A stretch of DNA of 64,000 nt, from the NCBI RefSeq assembly GCF_900996225.1, contig NZ_CAAJGL010000022.1, forward strand, positions 62,001-126,000. Reading direction: 5' to 3'. Below, one piece after another: positions 17,172-25,137 of the stretch. The first letter of the stretch is position 1. Each line of letters begins with the position of its first letter. The notes under the pieces were generated by a model. The model saw nothing but the letters and a program-made list of their open reading frames with translations, made no database searches and had not been told where the DNA came from. Both the position numbers and the translations under genes were made by a program. Source of the stretch: Paraburkholderia sp. BCC1884. GTDB lineage: Bacteria > Pseudomonadota > Gammaproteobacteria > Burkholderiales > Burkholderiaceae.

Positions 17172-17396
17172 ATGCAAAACAAACATATTCAGCATTACAA
17201 CGGCTATGCCGTCCAACCCTCGGCGCACCGCTTGCCCGACGGTAGCTTCTCCTCCAACCTGCTGCTCGAACGCGCTGACAGTGCGCGAGCCGAAGGCCGG
17301 TACCAGTTCTATTCGCTCGACTACTTCACGAACGAAGAACAGGCACTGCAGCACTCGGCACGCTGGGCACGTCATTGGGTCGATACGCGCGGTTAA
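17172..17396 (+). CDS. Small unknown protein near cspA
   Basis: A 74-aa acidic-to-neutral protein with no recognised domain. It contains many aromatic residues (QHYNGYAVQP, RYQFYSLDYF) and a DSARAEGRY segment. Similar small proteins occur beside csp genes in Burkholderia as far as I recall; this is not verified. The ribosome site is weak and A-rich (AAAAAATAAA). It lies in the expected codon style of the genome and is followed, 31 bp on, by the convergent acyl-CoA synthetase gene. Confidence 0.65.
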   Translation: MQNKHIQHYNGYAVQPSAHRLPDGSFSSNLLLERADSARAEGRYQFYSLDYFTNEEQALQHSARWARHWVDTRG

Positions 17397-17427
17397 ACAC
17401 GCACATTGCGCGCCCCGGTTGAGCGCG

Positions 17428-19059
17428 TCACTGGCTGCCTTCAGCCTTGATGCGCGCGCGCAATTCGAACTTCTGAATTTTCCCCGTCGACGTCTTCGGC
17501 AATTCGCCGAAGCGCACCGCTTTCGGCAGCTTATAGCCGGCGAGAAATAGCCGGCAGTGAGCGATGATCTCTTCCTCGCTCGCCTGAGCGCCCTCTCGCA
17601 GTTCGACGAAGGCACACGGGACCTCACCCCATTTCGGATCGGCCATCGCCACCACGGCGGCAACCGATACGGCAGGATGACGGTACAGCGTGTCTTCCAC
17701 CTCGATACTCGAGATATTCTCGCCACCCGAAATAATGATGTCCTTGCTGCGATCACGAATCCGCAAATAGCCGTCAGGCATCCGCACGGCTAGATCGCCG
17801 GTATGGAACCAGCCGCCGCTGAACGCGGCTTCGGTGGCGCGCTCGTTCTTCAGATAACCCTTCATGCAGATGTTGCCGCGGAACATGATCTCGCCGAGCG
17901 TTTCGCCGTCGGCGGGGACGGGTGCGAGCGTGTCCGGATCGAGCACGCTTACGGCTGCCTGCAAGTGATAGCGCACGCCCTGCCGCGCATTCAGTTCGGC
18001 GCGCATGCTGTCGTCGAGCGCGTCCCATTCTTCCTGTTTTGCACAGACTGCCGCCGGCCCGTAGGTCTCGGTCAGTCCGTACACGTGCGTCAGGTCGAAA
18101 CCGATCTCCTTCATCTTCGCGATCACGGCCGGTGCGGGCGCTGCGCCCGCCACCATCGTCGACACGCGATGCGTGATGCCGTCGCGCCATTCGGCCGGTG
18201 CATTGGCAAGCGCGCTCTGCACGATCGGCGCGCCGCAGTAGTGCGTGATGCGTTCGCGGCGAATCAGATCGAATACCGTCTTCGCGTCGAACTTGCGCAG
18301 GCAGACGTTGACGCCGGCACGCGCGGCCACGGTCCACGGAAAGCACCAGCCGTTGCAATGAAAGAGCGGTAAGGTCCAGAGATAAACCGCGTGCTTCGGC
18401 ATATCCCATTCGAGGATATTGCTAAGCGCATTCAGATAAGCGCCACGGTGATGGTAGACGACGCCCTTCGGGTCGCCAGTCGTGCCCGAGGTGTAGTTCA
18501 GCGCGATGGCGTCCCATTCGTCCGCAGGCGTGCTCCACGCGAATTCGGGGTCGCCGGATTGCAAAAAGGCTTCGTAGTCGGTGCCACGGATGAATTTGTC
18601 GGGATCGGCGGGCATCGCATCGGCGACGCTGATCACGCGCAGCTCGGGAAACTCCAGCGCGGCGCGATGCGCGAACTCGCCATATTCCGTATCGACGATC
18701 ACCGCCTTCGCTTCGCCATGGCGCAGCATGAATAGCAACGACGACACATCGAGCCGCGTATTCAGCGTATTCAACACGGCGCCGGCCATCGGCACACCGA
18801 AATGCGCTTCGATCATCGGCGGAATATTGGGCAGCAACGCAGCCACCGTATCGCCGCGTTCGATCCCGGCCTGTCGCAGCGCGCTAGCCAGACGCCGCGC
18901 CCGCTCGAAAGTCTCGCGCCAGTTCCGGCGGATCTCCCCATGGACGACCGCCAGCCGCTCGCCATAGACTTCCGCTGCGCGCACGATGAAGTCGATGGGT
19001 GTCAGCGGAACATAGTTGGCCTCACGCCGCCCGAGACCTTCTTCGAACATGTGTTTCAT
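17428..19059 (-). CDS. Acyl-CoA synthetase (AMP-forming)
   Basis: A 543-aa member of the ANL adenylate-forming family that activates a carboxylic acid to its CoA thioester through an acyl-AMP. Motifs in order: YTSGTTGDPKGVVYHHRG (P-loop-like A3), YGLTETYGPA (A5), GGWFHTGDLAVRMPDGYLRI (A7/A8 hinge), KDIIISGGENISSIEVED and, near the end, LPKTSTGKIQKFELR with the catalytic Lys. It resembles medium-chain fatty acid or methylthioacryloyl-type ligases (FadD3/DmdB style); the substrate is not certain. ATG 19059 has AGGAGA about nine bases upstream. A Crp/Fnr gene is divergent, with an 18-bp palindrome between them. Confidence 0.92.
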   Translation of the reverse strand: MKHMFEEGLGRREANYVPLTPIDFIVRAAEVYGERLAVVHGEIRRNWRETFERARRLASALRQAGIERGDTVAALLPNIPPMIEAHFGVPMAGAVLNTLNTRLDVSSLLFMLRHGEAKAVIVDTEYGEFAHRAALEFPELRVISVADAMPADPDKFIRGTDYEAFLQSGDPEFAWSTPADEWDAIALNYTSGTTGDPKGVVYHHRGAYLNALSNILEWDMPKHAVYLWTLPLFHCNGWCFPWTVAARAGVNVCLRKFDAKTVFDLIRRERITHYCGAPIVQSALANAPAEWRDGITHRVSTMVAGAAPAPAVIAKMKEIGFDLTHVYGLTETYGPAAVCAKQEEWDALDDSMRAELNARQGVRYHLQAAVSVLDPDTLAPVPADGETLGEIMFRGNICMKGYLKNERATEAAFSGGWFHTGDLAVRMPDGYLRIRDRSKDIIISGGENISSIEVEDTLYRHPAVSVAAVVAMADPKWGEVPCAFVELREGAQASEEEIIAHCRLFLAGYKLPKAVRFGELPKTSTGKIQKFELRARIKAEGSQ

Positions 19060-19139
19060 TGCAAAGTCTCCTAAGGCGCGCGCCGCGCCATCGATTATTC
19101 TGATTGGCAACTAGCCTAGCAATTGTCATGGTGAACTGT

Positions 19140-19157
19140 CTGTCATTCAAATGACAG
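19140..19157. promoter_or_regulatory. Perfect 18-bp palindrome between acyl-CoA synthetase and Crp/Fnr genes
   Basis: CTGTCATT and AATGACAG flank CA. The dimeric Crp/Fnr-type regulator encoded next door would suit such a site. It lies 81 bp upstream of the synthetase start and 71 bp upstream of the regulator's start as annotated. Confidence 0.6.
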
Positions 19158-19227
19158 AGTGGTACGCCCTGGCATGCGCGAGCCGCGCCCGCCGCCTCCA
19201 TTCACGCCTTCGGCCCGCTTTGTGCCC

Positions 19228-19974
19228 ATGAACGACGCTCTGCTCACGCCCTTCGCCGACGCCCGCCCGCACCGTCCTGAGCGGGTTATGCGCGCCGAAC
19301 TGCCGCTGCTCTTCGGTAGCTGCGCGTGGTTTCGCGCGCTGGCCCCCGAGCATCAGGCGACGGTTCTCGCCAGCGGCCACGCCGAGCATCTCGAAGGCGG
19401 CGCCTGGATCGCGCGCCGCCAGGAGCCGTCGGACTACTGGATCGGCGTGCATTCCGGCCTCATCAAACTGGCCATCTACAATGCCTCGGGGCGCAGCTGC
19501 ACGCTCTCGGGCGTGCCGCCCGGCGGCTGGTTCGGCGAAGGCAGCGTGATCAAGCGTGAACTGCGCAAATACGATGTCGCCACCATTCAACCGTCGCTCG
19601 TCATGTTCGTGCCCTCGCAGACGTTCCACGCCTTGCTGGCATCGAGCCTGCCGTTTACCGGCTTCGTGATCCGGCAACTGAATAACCGCATGGGCGAATT
19701 CATCGCCTCGATCCAGAATAGCCGGCTGCTGGACGTGGATGCGCGCGTCGCTCAATCGCTCGCGCAGTTGTTCAATCCCGATCTGTATCCCGACACCGGT
19801 CGCACGCTCGCCATTTCGCAGGAAGAAGTCGGCTTGTTAGCCGGCGTTTCGCGCCAACGCATCAATCAGGCGCTGCAAAACCTCGAAAAGCTCGCGATTC
19901 TGCGGCTGTCGTATAACCAGATCGACGTGCTCGATCTCGAGCGTCTCTGCGCGTTCGGACAAGAACAGATTTAA
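19228..19974 (+). CDS. Crp/Fnr-family transcription regulator
   Basis: A 248-aa regulator. A cyclic-nucleotide-binding-like beta-roll spans residues ~30-140 ([33 protein letters not shown]), followed by a dimerisation helix and a Crp-type winged helix near 195-225 ([20 protein letters not shown]). The Cys set of FNR is absent, so oxygen sensing through 4Fe-4S is unlikely. The start is uncertain: ATG 19228 is used, with GTG 19159 and ATG 19174 as options; none has a good ribosome site. It is divergent from the acyl-CoA synthetase, the likely target. Confidence 0.85.
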   Translation: MNDALLTPFADARPHRPERVMRAELPLLFGSCAWFRALAPEHQATVLASGHAEHLEGGAWIARRQEPSDYWIGVHSGLIKLAIYNASGRSCTLSGVPPGGWFGEGSVIKRELRKYDVATIQPSLVMFVPSQTFHALLASSLPFTGFVIRQLNNRMGEFIASIQNSRLLDVDARVAQSLAQLFNPDLYPDTGRTLAISQEEVGLLAGVSRQRINQALQNLEKLAILRLSYNQIDVLDLERLCAFGQEQI

Positions 19975-20059
19975 CGCGACGCACACCGTCCGCCTCATTT
20001 CAAACGTTCGCACCTCGCATCGCCCAGACGAATCGACCGCCCGTTTTTGAGCGTTCGCA

Positions 20060-20086
20060 TAAAGAAAGCGCGGCGCCCGCCGTTAT
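20060..20086 (+). promoter_or_regulatory. FliA (sigma-28) type promoter of the chemoreceptor
   Basis: TAAA, exactly 15 bases, then GCCGTTAT matches the flagellar consensus TAAA-N15-GCCGATAA at 10 of 12 positions. It would give a leader of about 55 nt before the chemoreceptor ATG. Confidence 0.6.
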
Positions 20087-20150
20087 GCCGCATACGCAGC
20101 GCAGACTGCAGCCCCCTTTTTCCGAGCTCAATGCACTGTCGAATCCAACA

Positions 20151-21710
20151 ATGAATCGTCTGACACTGAAACAGAAACTCTGGGTACCGCTCCTGCTCTG
20201 CTGGGCGGCACTCCTGATCGTGACCGTTGTCAACGCGTTCGAAGCGCGTAACGCACAAATGGACTCACGACGCGCGGATCTCGCCGACGTGATCGACATG
20301 TCGGTATCGATCGTCGCCGACTACGCGAAGTTGGCTGACGCCGGCAAGCTGTCCGTCGACGAAGCCAAACAACAGGCCATCGCGCGCGTCGACGCGCAGC
20401 GTTACGGCTCCTCCGGCTATGTGACGATCGTGCGCAGCGACTCGGTGATGCTCGATCACCCGATGAGCCCGAAGCTGAATGGCAAGGACATGAGCAGCTT
20501 CCGCGACGCCAAAGGCAACGCGCTCTACCAGGACATCGCCCAAGCCGGCGCCTCGTCGGCAAATTCTGGCTACCTGCGGTACTGGTGGCCCAAGCCCGGC
20601 GAAACGACGCCGAGTGAAAAGATCGGTTACGTGAAGCGCTTCGTACCGTGGAACTGGGACTTCATCGCCGGCGCCTACATGGACGATATCCAGGCGCAGT
20701 TCTATGCAACCCTGACCCGCTCGGCCGGCATGCTGGTGGTGCTGGGCGTACTCGTGTCGTTCGTCGCCTCGCGAGTGGTCCGCAACGTGTCACGCTCGAT
20801 TGGCGGCGAGCCGTCGGCTGCCGCACGGATCGCCATGCAGATCGCGCGCGGCGATCTCGCCACACGCATCGAACTGAGCCGCGCCGATACGTCGAGCCTG
20901 CTGTTTTCACTACGCGAAATGCGAAATCAGCTAGCAACGACGGTCGCGCGAATCAAGACGTCCGCGGAAACGATCACGGTCGCCTCGAAAGAGATCGCCG
21001 CGGGCAATCTCGATTTGTCGAGCCGCACCGAGGAACAGGCGGCGTCGCTGCAGGAGACGGCCGCCAGCATGGACGAGCTCACCAAGACGGTCACGCAGAA
21101 TGCCGACAACGCGGCGACTGCGTCGCAGCTGGCGACCGATGCTTCGTCCATCGCTGCGCGCGGCGGCCAGGTGGTCAACGACGTCGTCGAGAAAATGGCC
21201 GGCATTACCGATAGCTCGCGCAAGATCGGCGAGATCATCAGCGTGATCGAAGGCATTGCGTTCCAGACGAATATCCTGGCCCTGAACGCGGCGGTCGAAG
21301 CGGCGCGTGCCGGCGAAGAAGGCCGTGGCTTCGCCGTGGTCGCAGGCGAAGTGCGCAATCTTGCGCAACGCAGTGCGACGGCGGCCAAGGAAATCAAGGT
21401 GTTGATCGATCAGTCGGTCGCACAAGTCGGAGAAGGCTCGACGTTGGCCGGCAAGGCCGGCAACACGATCGGCGAAGTGGTCGATGCGGTGCGTCGCGTC
21501 ACGGCGATCATGAACGAGATCTCGGCGGCCTCGAGGGCGCAAAGCTCGGGCATCGGTGAAGTCAATCTCGCCATCCGTCAAATGGACGACGTGACGCAGC
21601 GAAATGCCGCGCTCGTCGAACAGGCTGCGGCGGCGGCCGGATCACTCGATGAACAGACCGAGCGGCTGCGTACCGCCGTCTCCGTATTCAAGGTCGAGCA
21701 GCCGGCCTGA
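20151..21710 (+). CDS. Methyl-accepting chemotaxis protein with single Cache domain
   Basis: A 519-aa inner-membrane chemoreceptor. A first membrane helix (residues ~8-30) leads to a periplasmic single Cache domain (~35-190, [29 protein letters not shown]), then a second helix ([20 protein letters not shown]), HAMP and the cytoplasmic signalling coiled coil, whose hairpin tip is intact ([19 protein letters not shown]). The C-terminus lacks a CheR-tethering pentapeptide. It signals to CheA. Cache domains of this type often sense small carboxylates; the ligand is unknown. The 3' end overlaps an antisense transposase fragment by 23 bp. A FliA-type promoter lies upstream. Confidence 0.95.
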   Translation: MNRLTLKQKLWVPLLLCWAALLIVTVVNAFEARNAQMDSRRADLADVIDMSVSIVADYAKLADAGKLSVDEAKQQAIARVDAQRYGSSGYVTIVRSDSVMLDHPMSPKLNGKDMSSFRDAKGNALYQDIAQAGASSANSGYLRYWWPKPGETTPSEKIGYVKRFVPWNWDFIAGAYMDDIQAQFYATLTRSAGMLVVLGVLVSFVASRVVRNVSRSIGGEPSAAARIAMQIARGDLATRIELSRADTSSLLFSLREMRNQLATTVARIKTSAETITVASKEIAAGNLDLSSRTEEQAASLQETAASMDELTKTVTQNADNAATASQLATDASSIAARGGQVVNDVVEKMAGITDSSRKIGEIISVIEGIAFQTNILALNAAVEAARAGEEGRGFAVVAGEVRNLAQRSATAAKEIKVLIDQSVAQVGEGSTLAGKAGNTIGEVVDAVRRVTAIMNEISAASRAQSSGIGEVNLAIRQMDDVTQRNAALVEQAAAAAGSLDEQTERLRTAVSVFKVEQPA

Positions 21711-22035
21711 TCGAAGGGCGCTCCAGGATCGCATCGGTGTCGAACAGCGCGAGGGCGATATCGGTCAACACGCCCGAGTTCTTCCAGCGCAGGTAGTAGC
21801 GATGGGCGGTTTGATACGGCGCGTAACGCTCGGGCATCGCGCTCCATGGCGCGCGCGCACGCAGCACCCACATCACGCTATTCACGACCCAGCGGATGTC
21901 GATACTCGGACGGCCGCGTCGCGGCCCATGCTCGCGCATCTCGGGCAGCAGCGGCACGATGCGCTGCCATTGCTCGTCCGTCAGATCGGGACTAACCGGC
22001 GCAAAGGCCGGCGGGTTTGCAGTGGGGGTGTTCAT
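21688..22035 (-). mobile_element. IS5-family transposase N-terminal fragment (DUF4096)
   Basis: A 115-aa frame matching the DUF4096-type orfA half of IS5-group transposases: LTDEQWQRIVPLLP, RRGRPSIDIRWVVNSVMWVL and PWSAMPERYAPYQT. The DDE catalytic half (orfB) is missing; after the DUF4096 part the frame runs into the 3' end of the chemoreceptor gene. No inverted repeats or target duplication were seen. It is most likely an insertion-sequence remnant, although the intact reading frame leaves open a retained DNA-binding function. Confidence 0.8.
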
Positions 22036-22195
22036 GCAGTGAGGCCGCGCATCTGCCGCCCAACGGGTGGCATCGACGCGGAAATGAGCCTGGTCAATCG
22101 ACAGTCTTCAGGCTAACCGAAGCGCGCCGCCGCGAAAGTCAACTTTTGTCAGACTCGTGCGCAGAATTGTCAGAGATGGCAATGGCTCACGGCAA

Positions 22196-22228
22196 TAAAA
22201 AAAGGTGCCGCGAACGGCACCTTTTTTC
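22196..22228. terminator. Bidirectional terminator after the porin gene
   Basis: AAAGGTGCCG and CGGCACCTTT form a stem around CGAA, flanked by A-run and T-run, so it works for both strands. The porin stop is 25 bp away on the minus strand. Confidence 0.88.
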
Positions 22229-22252
22229 CAACAACGAAGCTTCTGCGGAAGC

Positions 22253-23398
22253 TTAGAAGCGGTGACGCAGACCGACCGTAGCAGCCGTCTGGTTCTTCGA
22301 CGACGACGGCAGCGTGGATGCATCGCCGTTGTAGATCGAAGCGACACCGCCGTCGCCCATTGCGTGCTGGTACACGGCTTGAGCGTAGACGTCCGTACGA
22401 CGCGACAGCGAGTAATCAGCCTGCACGCCGATCTGGTGGTAACGGACCGAATCCGAACCGCCGTCCGTGTTGATGCCGTAGCCCTTGGCATCCGTGAACG
22501 TGTAAGCAACGCCCAGGCTCATTGCCGGGGTCACGTTGTACTTGCCGTTGACTTCATAGTTGTTAGCGCGCAGCGACTGTGCACCACCGATGAAGTTGTC
22601 CGAACGCGACTGCGTCCAGGCCAGACCGAGGGTAGCCGGGCCGAATGCATACGAACCAGCAGCGCCGAATTCACGTTGACGGAAGTTGCCAGCGTAGCCG
22701 AGGTACGAACCGTCCGACGCGCCGCCGTTGCTAGCCGTGCCAGCTGCGTTGGTTGCGCCCGGGTTGTTCTGCTGGGCGTAAGCCGCGCCCAGGTGCAGAC
22801 CTTGCCACTGGTATGCAGCACCGACGCTGTATTCGCGGTTGTTTGCGAATGCGCCAGCCTGGTTCGAGAAGCCGTACGTGCCGCCGAACGTGAAGCCAGC
22901 GTAGTTAGCGCTCGAGTACTTGATCGAGTTGTTAACCGAGTAGCCGTTGTTCGTGCTCAGGTTGTCGTTGTTGAACGGGTGAGCGAAGTACGTACCGCCC
23001 CAGCTGCCCGTTGCCGTCAGCGGTGCCAGGTAGTCTTGAGCTGCGTCGTATTGACGACCCAGCGTGACCGTACCGAATTGCGCGCTCGACAGACCGACGA
23101 ACGACTGACGGTTGAACATGCCGTTGTTGTTAGCGAACTTGCCGTTGTTGATGTTGAAGCCGCTTTCCAACGTGAAGATTGCCTTCAGACCGCCGCCCAG
23201 ATCTTCCGAACCGCGCAGACCGAACATGCTTTGGTTGATGCCACCGCTACCCGCCTGGTATTGCGAGTTGTGGTTGACGTTGCTCGTGTACGTCAGGCCC
23301 GCGTCCAGCAGACCATACAGGGTCACGCTGCTTTGTGCGTGAGCGGCGACGGAAGCGAACGATGCGGCAACCGCAACGACGATGAGACTCTTTTTCAT
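22253..23398 (-). CDS. Gram-negative trimeric porin (OmpC-like, Burkholderia type)
   Basis: A 381-aa outer-membrane porin. A signal peptide (MKKSLIVVAVAASFASVAAHA) is followed by the classic start SSVTLYGLLDAGLTY and ends in AATVGLRHRF, with the C-terminal Phe needed for outer-membrane insertion. The Tyr/Gly/Asn-rich alternating strands suit a 16-strand barrel. AGGAG lies ten bases before the ATG. Codon use is strongly biased to favoured codons, as expected of an abundant protein. A bidirectional terminator follows. Confidence 0.96.
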   Translation of the reverse strand: MKKSLIVVAVAASFASVAAHAQSSVTLYGLLDAGLTYTSNVNHNSQYQAGSGGINQSMFGLRGSEDLGGGLKAIFTLESGFNINNGKFANNNGMFNRQSFVGLSSAQFGTVTLGRQYDAAQDYLAPLTATGSWGGTYFAHPFNNDNLSTNNGYSVNNSIKYSSANYAGFTFGGTYGFSNQAGAFANNREYSVGAAYQWQGLHLGAAYAQQNNPGATNAAGTASNGGASDGSYLGYAGNFRQREFGAAGSYAFGPATLGLAWTQSRSDNFIGGAQSLRANNYEVNGKYNVTPAMSLGVAYTFTDAKGYGINTDGGSDSVRYHQIGVQADYSLSRRTDVYAQAVYQHAMGDGGVASIYNGDASTLPSSSKNQTAATVGLRHRF

Positions 23399-24001
23399 GC
23401 GTGGGACTCCTGTTCGATAAATTTACGCGGGGAGCGGGACCTGCCTCAGCCGCCTGTGCATCGCACACGCTGCCGCCTGTTGCCGATCTGTTCGGGACCG
23501 GCCGGGCACCCTTGAAACGAAGCGTGAGTGTAGGGGGACACCCTAGTAGCGGCGTTGGCAATTTCCACAACAGGATTTTTCAGAATCAGCAACAATGCAA
23601 TTGCCGATATCATTAAGTCTTTGTTTTATAGGCATTTATCGGCAAATTGGCAGCATTATCGAGCTGCTATGGACATAAGTAATTTGCAACTTATCAATAT
23701 TAAAGTTGTGCATATGCAACAGCGTTTTAATACTGTTGACGTAATCGGGTCGGAACATTTGAAAGTGAAACGTCGCCGATTGCTCGAAAATCGGGCAAAT
23801 GAATTCCGCCCATTCAAGCGGGCTGTAGATTTATTTCAAAAAGACGGGAACTTAATATAGTTAATAAGGTCGCGCAATTCTCGATCAATTAGTTAGCGCG
23901 CTGATTGCGCCGATTAACTTTGATCGAGTCGAGATAAGCGAAGGCTTACCGGCAGAGGCATGCCACGGGTGGCAAGTGAGGTGTACGCTGAAGAGATGAA
24001 G
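23399..24001. other. Porin upstream region, AT-rich, no supported gene
   Basis: The stretch ~23570-23900 is AT-rich and probably holds the porin promoter and regulatory sites. A 101-codon plus-strand frame from 23555 has no family resemblance and no ribosome site. A small TGCCA/TGGCA hairpin lies at 23961-23974. Confidence 0.4.
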
Positions 24002-24132
24002 CCTCCAGCACGGGCGTTGCCCGGAGGTGAGTTGCGGCGCCGGCCGCCGCGTGACAAAACCCGTGCTGAAAGCGGACGGCAAACATCGAACAGCCTTCCA
24101 ACTCTAATAACGGCACGGACGTGCCTTTTTTT
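24002..24132 (+). ncRNA. Candidate plus-strand structured RNA ending in a terminator
   Basis: A run of stem-loops: CCTCC-GGGC/GCCC-GGAGG at 24002-24027, GCGGC/GCCGC at 24034-24047, and a 9-bp complementary pair 24006-24014 with 24060-24068 that excludes the first. It ends in a GGCAC-GGAC-GTGCC stem with seven Ts (24112-24132), which points to plus-strand transcription although no plus-strand protein gene ends here. The 5' end and promoter are not identified, so the boundaries are guesses. Confidence 0.35.
24112..24132 (+). terminator. Plus-strand Rho-independent terminator without an upstream protein gene
   Basis: GGCAC and GTGCC pair around GGAC and are followed by seven Ts; the other strand has no T-run. 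Confidence 0.6.
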
Positions 24133-24257
24133 ACACGGAGTTTCCCTAGTTGCAGACCGGCGCCGCGCCAGAATTCGCGGCTGTAGAAGTTGCTTGGCCA
24201 AGCGGCGAAAATTTCAACGCCCGCACGATCCCCGCGCAACGGGCCATGCGGCTCGCG

Positions 24258-24467
24258 TTAATGGCGATCGTACAGGGAACGCGGCGCGTTATCGTCTGCC
24301 GAGCCCGCCAGGAAAGGCTCCAGCCCAAACAGCCAGGCAAAGCAGAAGGTCACGCGCGCCAAGGCGCCGGGGTGCCGCTGCGGCACAGTCTCGCCGATAC
24401 CGTCGAGCGGCGTGGCCAGCATCGGTTGCGGTTGGGCAAACTCGGTAGCGCTGTGGTCGGATCGCAT
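24258..24467 (-). CDS. Possible small protein, unknown
   Basis: A 69-aa frame starting with ATG 24467 and a modest GAGAA ribosome site seven bases upstream. It has a polar N-terminus and a central hydrophobic stretch (VTFCFAWLFGLEPFLAGS) that could be a membrane segment. No family is recognised. A longer plus-strand frame covers the same bases, so this call is tentative. Confidence 0.35.
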   Translation of the reverse strand: MRSDHSATEFAQPQPMLATPLDGIGETVPQRHPGALARVTFCFAWLFGLEPFLAGSADDNAPRSLYDRH

Positions 24468-24856
24468 GGTCGTTCTCGTTATTTAATTTGGTATGGAAGC
24501 CGAGCTTACGCAAACGACGTGCCACCACTACGGGGCGACGCTCAGAACAAGCGGTGCGCGTCAGATCACCCGGCGCGCTGCAGCACGCTGCCCCGGCGAA
24601 TTCAGGCATGAGTGCTTAAATCGTGGGGATTTTTATTCGACAGCCACGGATAAATGACGAAATAGTCACGACGCGAACGGCGCTGTTTAATACGGGCATC
24701 TGACGGAACCGCAATCAATCTGAAGCGCTTCTGAAAGCACTTAATGGCCGCATCGCCGCCGCGTTACTCGTCCGTTTGAAATCCCGGCACGCGAATTAAC
24801 GGCAGGGGCGGAAGTGACAAATCGCCGCACGTTTTATCGAGGGCCAACGCCATAAA
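24468..24856. other. Gene-poor region before the tRNA
   Basis: I see no convincing gene, repeat or RNA structure here apart from the terminator that starts at its right end. Confidence 0.4.
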
Positions 24857-24887
24857 ACAAAAGGGCTCCGAAATCTCGGAGCCCTTT
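24857..24887 (-). terminator. Terminator downstream of the CAU tRNA
   Basis: AAGGGCTCCGA and TCGGAGCCCTT form an 11-bp stem; on the minus strand it is followed by TTTGTTTTA. It lies 12 bp after the tRNA 3' end. Confidence 0.88.
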
Positions 24888-24898
24888 CATTACGTCTT

Positions 24899-24986
24899 TG
24901 GTGGGCCGGGTCGGAGTCGAACCGACGGTGTCCTTTCGGAGGCGGATTATGAGTCCGCTGCCTGCAACCAGCACGGCGTCCGGCCC
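24899..24986 (-). tRNA. tRNA with CAU anticodon, class II-like variable arm, probably tRNA-Ile2
   Basis: An 88-nt cloverleaf with encoded CCA. The acceptor stem GGGCCGG/CCGGCCC is perfect, T-arm GTCGG-TTCGACT-CCGAC is canonical, and the anticodon arm GCGGA-CTCATAA-TCCGC gives CAU. Pairs C4-G69 and C5-G68, known determinants for lysidine synthase TilS, and discriminator A73 favour Ile2 over Met. Odd points: the variable region is 15 nt with a TCC-GAAA-GGA stem (class II, normally only Leu, Ser, Tyr), the D-stem has three pairs, and position 8 is A with T at 14 instead of the usual U8-A14. Function as a translating tRNA is likely but not certain. Confidence 0.85.
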
Positions 24987-25014
24987 AAGAAAAAGACCCG
25001 GTCTGGAGGCCGGG
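24987..25014 (-). terminator. Hairpin with T-run abutting the tRNA 5' end
   Basis: CCCGG and CCGGG pair around an 8-base loop; on the minus strand TCTTTTTCTT follows and runs directly into the tRNA 5' end. It looks like a second rpoD terminator, which leaves little room for a separate tRNA promoter. Confidence 0.6.
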
Positions 25015-25047
25015 CCTATTCACTGATTGGCCGACATACTACACGAA

Positions 25048-25100
25048 AAAGGGGCCCCCGCAACCGCTTCGCCATCGCGAAACGACCGGGAAGCCCCTTT
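25048..25100 (-). terminator. rpoD terminator
   Basis: On the minus strand AAAGGGGC and GCCCCTTT enclose an inner TTCGC/GCGAA hairpin and end in a T-run, 38 bp after the rpoD stop. Confidence 0.7.
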
Positions 25101-25137
25101 GAACCGCCACATCTTTCATACAACCGCAAGGCCTCGA

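Noticed and set aside
22205..23515. A 436-codon plus-strand frame opposite the porin
   Set aside because: The porin has a signal peptide, C-terminal Phe and ribosome site; the antisense frame has none.
23555..23860. A 101-codon frame upstream of the porin
   Set aside because: The area is AT-rich promoter-like DNA; no ribosome site and no similarity that I can recognise.
24002..24132. Cobalamin or SAM riboswitch in the hairpin cluster
   Set aside because: The conserved core boxes of those riboswitches are not present, and no matching metabolic gene follows on the plus strand.
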